A stretch of DNA of 64,000 bases from Desulfurellaceae bacterium bin18 (GTDB lineage Bacteria; Desulfobacterota; Binatia; Bin18): the NCBI GenBank assembly GCA_002238415.1, contig MPMI01000003.1, positions 62,001-126,000 on the forward strand, written 5' to 3'. The position numbers were made by a program, and so were the translations under genes. Of the stretch, positions 61,668 to 64,000 are shown piece after piece. Every line of letters begins with the position of its first letter. Position 1 is the stretch's first letter. A model generated the notes under the pieces. That model was not told the origin of the DNA. It did not search any database and was given only the letters and a program-made list of their open reading frames with translations.

Positions 61668-62888
61668 GTGACGCATGAAAGACCTACCTCAGGCCAATCT
61701 CCTTCAAATTTTCCCTCAGGCTATTGGGAACATATTGCCACATATCTCGAAGAAGGCATGGCAATTATCGATAACCAGCACAATATCGTATTCTTTAATG
61801 CCGCCGCGGAATCCCTCACCAGCGTCGCACAAACGCAAGTCCGGGGGGTTTCGTATACCCAGGTTTTTGACGAGAATCCGTGGATTGTAACCCTCATCCG
61901 CAGGGCGCAGGAACCCGGCTATAGTCGAACGGCGGGAGAGGGAGAGCTGCGCGACCGCTTTCGCCGCGTCGTACCGGTCCGTGCCACCTGTTCTCCTATT
62001 TTCGACCAGGAGGACTGCCCTCTCGGGTTTGTCCTGGTCTTACATGACCTGAGTCATCAGCGAGAACTGGCAGAGGAGAAACAGCGGGATGACCGGCTGA
62101 CCTCTCTTAGCGTGGTGGCCGCCGGACTCGCGCATGAGATCAAGAACCCCCTGGCCGGCATCCGAGGCGCGGCGCAATTACTCCAGTCTCGTGCCAAGAC
62201 CGATCAGTCTACTCTCAAATATACCACCGTTATGGTGCACGAGATTGACCGCCTCAGCGCGCTTCTTGAGCAGTTACTTGAGCTATCGGCGTATCCCGAC
62301 TTTGATCCCCAGCCGGTCAATATCCATAAGACGATCACCGATGTCCGGCTGCTTGAACAAGAAGCGGCCTCCAAAGGAACAACCATTCAAACCCACTTTG
62401 ATCCGAGTTTGCCGCTCGTGTTGGGCGATGAAGCGCGCCTCTCCCAAGTCTTTCGCAACCTGATCAAAAACAGCTTACAGGCCCTCCGTGGACAGCGTGG
62501 TGGGGTGCTCAATATTTCAACGAAAATGGCGACCGGCTTTCATCGGGTGCGTTCGCCTCTTGACCGGACTGCCCCGCTTCAGCCAGGGAGCATCTCTCCT
62601 CCTGCTCAAGCGCAGCCCCCATCCGCTTCGGAAAAACAACCTCCCCACGACAACCACGCCGGCGGTCGTTTTCTATGTATTATTTTTGCCGATAACGGGC
62701 CAGGGATTGCCCCAGACCATCTCCCCCATCTGTTTACCCCGTTTTTTACAACCAAAAGCCAGGGCACGGGCTTGGGTTTACCTGTCAGCCAACAGATTAT
62801 TGCTCAACACGGCGGGACCATTCGGGTAGAAAGCAGTCCGGGGCAAGGGACATGTTTCCAGGTGTATTTACCTGTCCCCTCAGTATAG
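61668..62888 (+). CDS. ntrB: NtrB-like sensor histidine kinase
   Basis: A 406-residue two-component kinase without a membrane segment. PAS domain about 20-140 (MAIIDNQHNIVFFNAAAESL), HisKA with VAAGLAHEIKNPLAGIRGAA and phosphorylated His156, HATPase with FRNLIKNSLQALRGQRG (N box), IIFADNGPGIAPDHLP (G1) and FTTKSQGTGLGLPVSQQI (G2). It has an insertion rich in Pro/Ser (about 285-325) between the N and G1 boxes. GTG start at 61668. It is nine bases upstream of the response regulator, as in glnL-glnG of nitrogen control. Confidence 0.88.
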   Translation: MTHERPTSGQSPSNFPSGYWEHIATYLEEGMAIIDNQHNIVFFNAAAESLTSVAQTQVRGVSYTQVFDENPWIVTLIRRAQEPGYSRTAGEGELRDRFRRVVPVRATCSPIFDQEDCPLGFVLVLHDLSHQRELAEEKQRDDRLTSLSVVAAGLAHEIKNPLAGIRGAAQLLQSRAKTDQSTLKYTTVMVHEIDRLSALLEQLLELSAYPDFDPQPVNIHKTITDVRLLEQEAASKGTTIQTHFDPSLPLVLGDEARLSQVFRNLIKNSLQALRGQRGGVLNISTKMATGFHRVRSPLDRTAPLQPGSISPPAQAQPPSASEKQPPHDNHAGGRFLCIIFADNGPGIAPDHLPHLFTPFFTTKSQGTGLGLPVSQQIIAQHGGTIRVESSPGQGTCFQVYLPVPSV

Positions 62889-62897
62889 GATGCTGTA

Positions 62898-64000
62898 GTG
62901 AACGGAACGATTCTCATCGCCGATGATGAAGACCTCATCCGCCAGGTCCTATGTGATGCGCTCACCGAGCAGGGCTATCGCGTCGAAGCAGTCGCAACTG
63001 GCTCTCAAGCCTGGTCGGCCTTGCAGGAACAGACGTTCGATCTGGCCTTTGTCGATATTCGCATGCCGGGACTCAGCGGTTTAGATCTTTTACAGAAGAC
63101 GCAAGCCGCTCAGATCGACCTCCCGATCATCATTATGACCGGTCAAACCACGCTGACCAATGCGATTGAAGCCATGAAGCATGGGGCCTTTGACTATTTG
63201 CCGAAACCGTTCGACCTCGATGATGTCCACGCTTTGGTCTCCCACGTTATAGAAGCCAAACGGCTCACGGCCAATACCGAACATCCACTGCCGGCCATCC
63301 AAGGCCGCGATGAACAAATCATCGGCAGTGGCGCCGCCATGCAGCAGGTGTATAAAACCATCGGACGGATCGTCCGCAGCGATGCAACCGTACTCCTCCA
63401 GGGCGAAAGTGGGACCGGCAAAGAGTTGGTTGCAAAAGTGATTCACCACTATTCAGCCCGCTGGCGGGCCCCCTTTATCGGGGTGAATTGTTCGGCCATC
63501 CCACTCGATTTGCTCGAAAGCGAGCTGTTCGGCCACGAACGTGGAGCCTTCACAGGGGCGGTTGAGCGACACGCCGGGAAGTTTGAACAGGCGGCTGGTG
63601 GGACCCTCTTCCTGGACGAAATAGGCGACATGCCCCCATCGCTTCAGGCCAAACTGCTCCGCGTTCTCCAAGAGCGCGAGTTCACCCGTGTCGGAGGCAG
63701 TCAGGCACTCCAGGCGGACATTCGCATCATCGCGGCCACGAATCAGGATCTGGCAACCGCAGTCAAAGAAAAGCGCTTTCGGGAAGATTTGTATTTTCGT
63801 CTTCGCGTGGTACCGATTACTCTCCCCCCACTGCGCCAACGGCGCGAAGATATTCCCGAGCTCACCGCCTATTTTCTCGATACTATTATACAGGAGGTGG
63901 GGTCCTCGGCCACAGGGATTACTCCTGAGGCGCAGGCCCTGCTCACCAATTATTCCTGGCCGGGGAATGTGCGCGAGTTGGAAAACGCCCTCATCCGGGC
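62898..64000 (+). CDS. ntrC: NtrC-family sigma-54-dependent response regulator (partial, runs off the window)
   Basis: At least 367 residues, open at the right edge. GTG start at 62898. Receiver domain: phosphoacceptor Asp53 in [16 protein letters not shown]+ domain: Walker A GESGTGKE (169-176), the sigma-54 contact loop GAFTGA (216-221), Walker B in [11 protein letters not shown], arginine-finger segment FREDLYFRL and [13 protein letters not shown]. The C-terminal helix-turn-helix is outside the window. With ntrB it forms a nitrogen-type two-component system. No nearby sigma-54 promoter was recognised. Confidence 0.92.
   Translation, partial: MNGTILIADDEDLIRQVLCDALTEQGYRVEAVATGSQAWSALQEQTFDLAFVDIRMPGLSGLDLLQKTQAAQIDLPIIIMTGQTTLTNAIEAMKHGAFDYLPKPFDLDDVHALVSHVIEAKRLTANTEHPLPAIQGRDEQIIGSGAAMQQVYKTIGRIVRSDATVLLQGESGTGKELVAKVIHHYSARWRAPFIGVNCSAIPLDLLESELFGHERGAFTGAVERHAGKFEQAAGGTLFLDEIGDMPPSLQAKLLRVLQEREFTRVGGSQALQADIRIIAATNQDLATAVKEKRFREDLYFRLRVVPITLPPLRQRREDIPELTAYFLDTIIQEVGSSATGITPEAQALLTNYSWPGNVRELENALIR

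Overview
The window looks like a chromosomal segment from an uncultivated, metabolically versatile bacterium. The mix of luciferase-like (LLM) flavin/F420 oxidoreductases, an NADPH:F420 reductase, ACMSD-type amidohydrolases, SnoaL-like proteins, DUF1329 proteins and tandem DUF507 genes is what one meets in Tectomicrobia/Entotheonella, Binatota and related former deltaproteobacterial lineages. That placement is inference from gene content only; there is no rRNA gene here. Most genes are GC-rich with good Shine-Dalgarno sites. Two stretches (about 39.65-41.95 kb and 48.9-56.45 kb) are visibly more AT-rich and carry accessory genes.

Layout. 1-5.5 kb: an amide/amine catabolic cluster (acetamidase, amidohydrolase, Tat-type amine oxidase) divergent from a triple RidA protein. 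5.6-15.7 kb: two leftward catabolic operons built from LLM oxidoreductases, FAD oxidoreductase, amidohydrolase, acyl-CoA dehydrogenase, SnoaL and cupin proteins. 15.8-22.6 kb: two exported DUF1329 paralogues, an aldo/keto reductase, a class III aminotransferase and an unknown exported protein. 22.6-29.4 kb: phosphotransferase, histidine phosphatase, OsmC, VOC, a CcdA-TlpA fusion and a CocE-type hydrolase. 29.4-38.7 kb: tRNA-Ser(CGA), tadA, an exported MBL protein, a glutathione S-transferase that appears to be a selenoprotein (in-frame UGA plus a hairpin fitting a bacterial SECIS), an Rrf2 regulator divergent from a siroheme sulfite/nitrite reductase, hisC, an LLM protein, msrB and cysK. 39.6-41.8 kb: a stand-alone reverse transcriptase with C-terminal HEAT-like repeats, resembling the unknown-group/defence RTs. 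42-47.8 kb: amidohydrolases, an MBL hydrolase and an ADP-forming acyl-CoA synthetase. 47.9-56.5 kb: a pseudoprotease of the HtrA type, then an accessory island with a helically phased TTTCAYG repeat array, a membrane-anchored GIY-YIG protein, DUF1643, a lipoprotein, a DUF6615-like putative nuclease, a complete IS1595-family element (perfect 23-bp terminal repeats, 8-bp target duplication) carrying five passenger genes, and a protein with a HEPN-type RNxxxH motif interrupted by an A8 frameshift. 56.5-64 kb: a TPP enzyme, NADPH:F420 reductase, groESL, tandem DUF507 genes and ntrBC (ntrC runs off the right edge).

How the genes fit together. NADPH:F420 reductase could supply reduced F420 to those of the four LLM proteins that use F420. 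The amidohydrolases, acyl-CoA dehydrogenase and ADP-forming CoA ligase suggest breakdown of amides, amines and aromatic or cyclic acids. The Rrf2 regulator, sulfite reductase, cysK, msrB and selenoprotein GST form a loose sulfur/redox neighbourhood. The strongest candidates for something undescribed are the selenocysteine GST, the reverse transcriptase with its non-coding leader, the gene-carrying IS1595 element and the frameshifted HEPN-motif protein.
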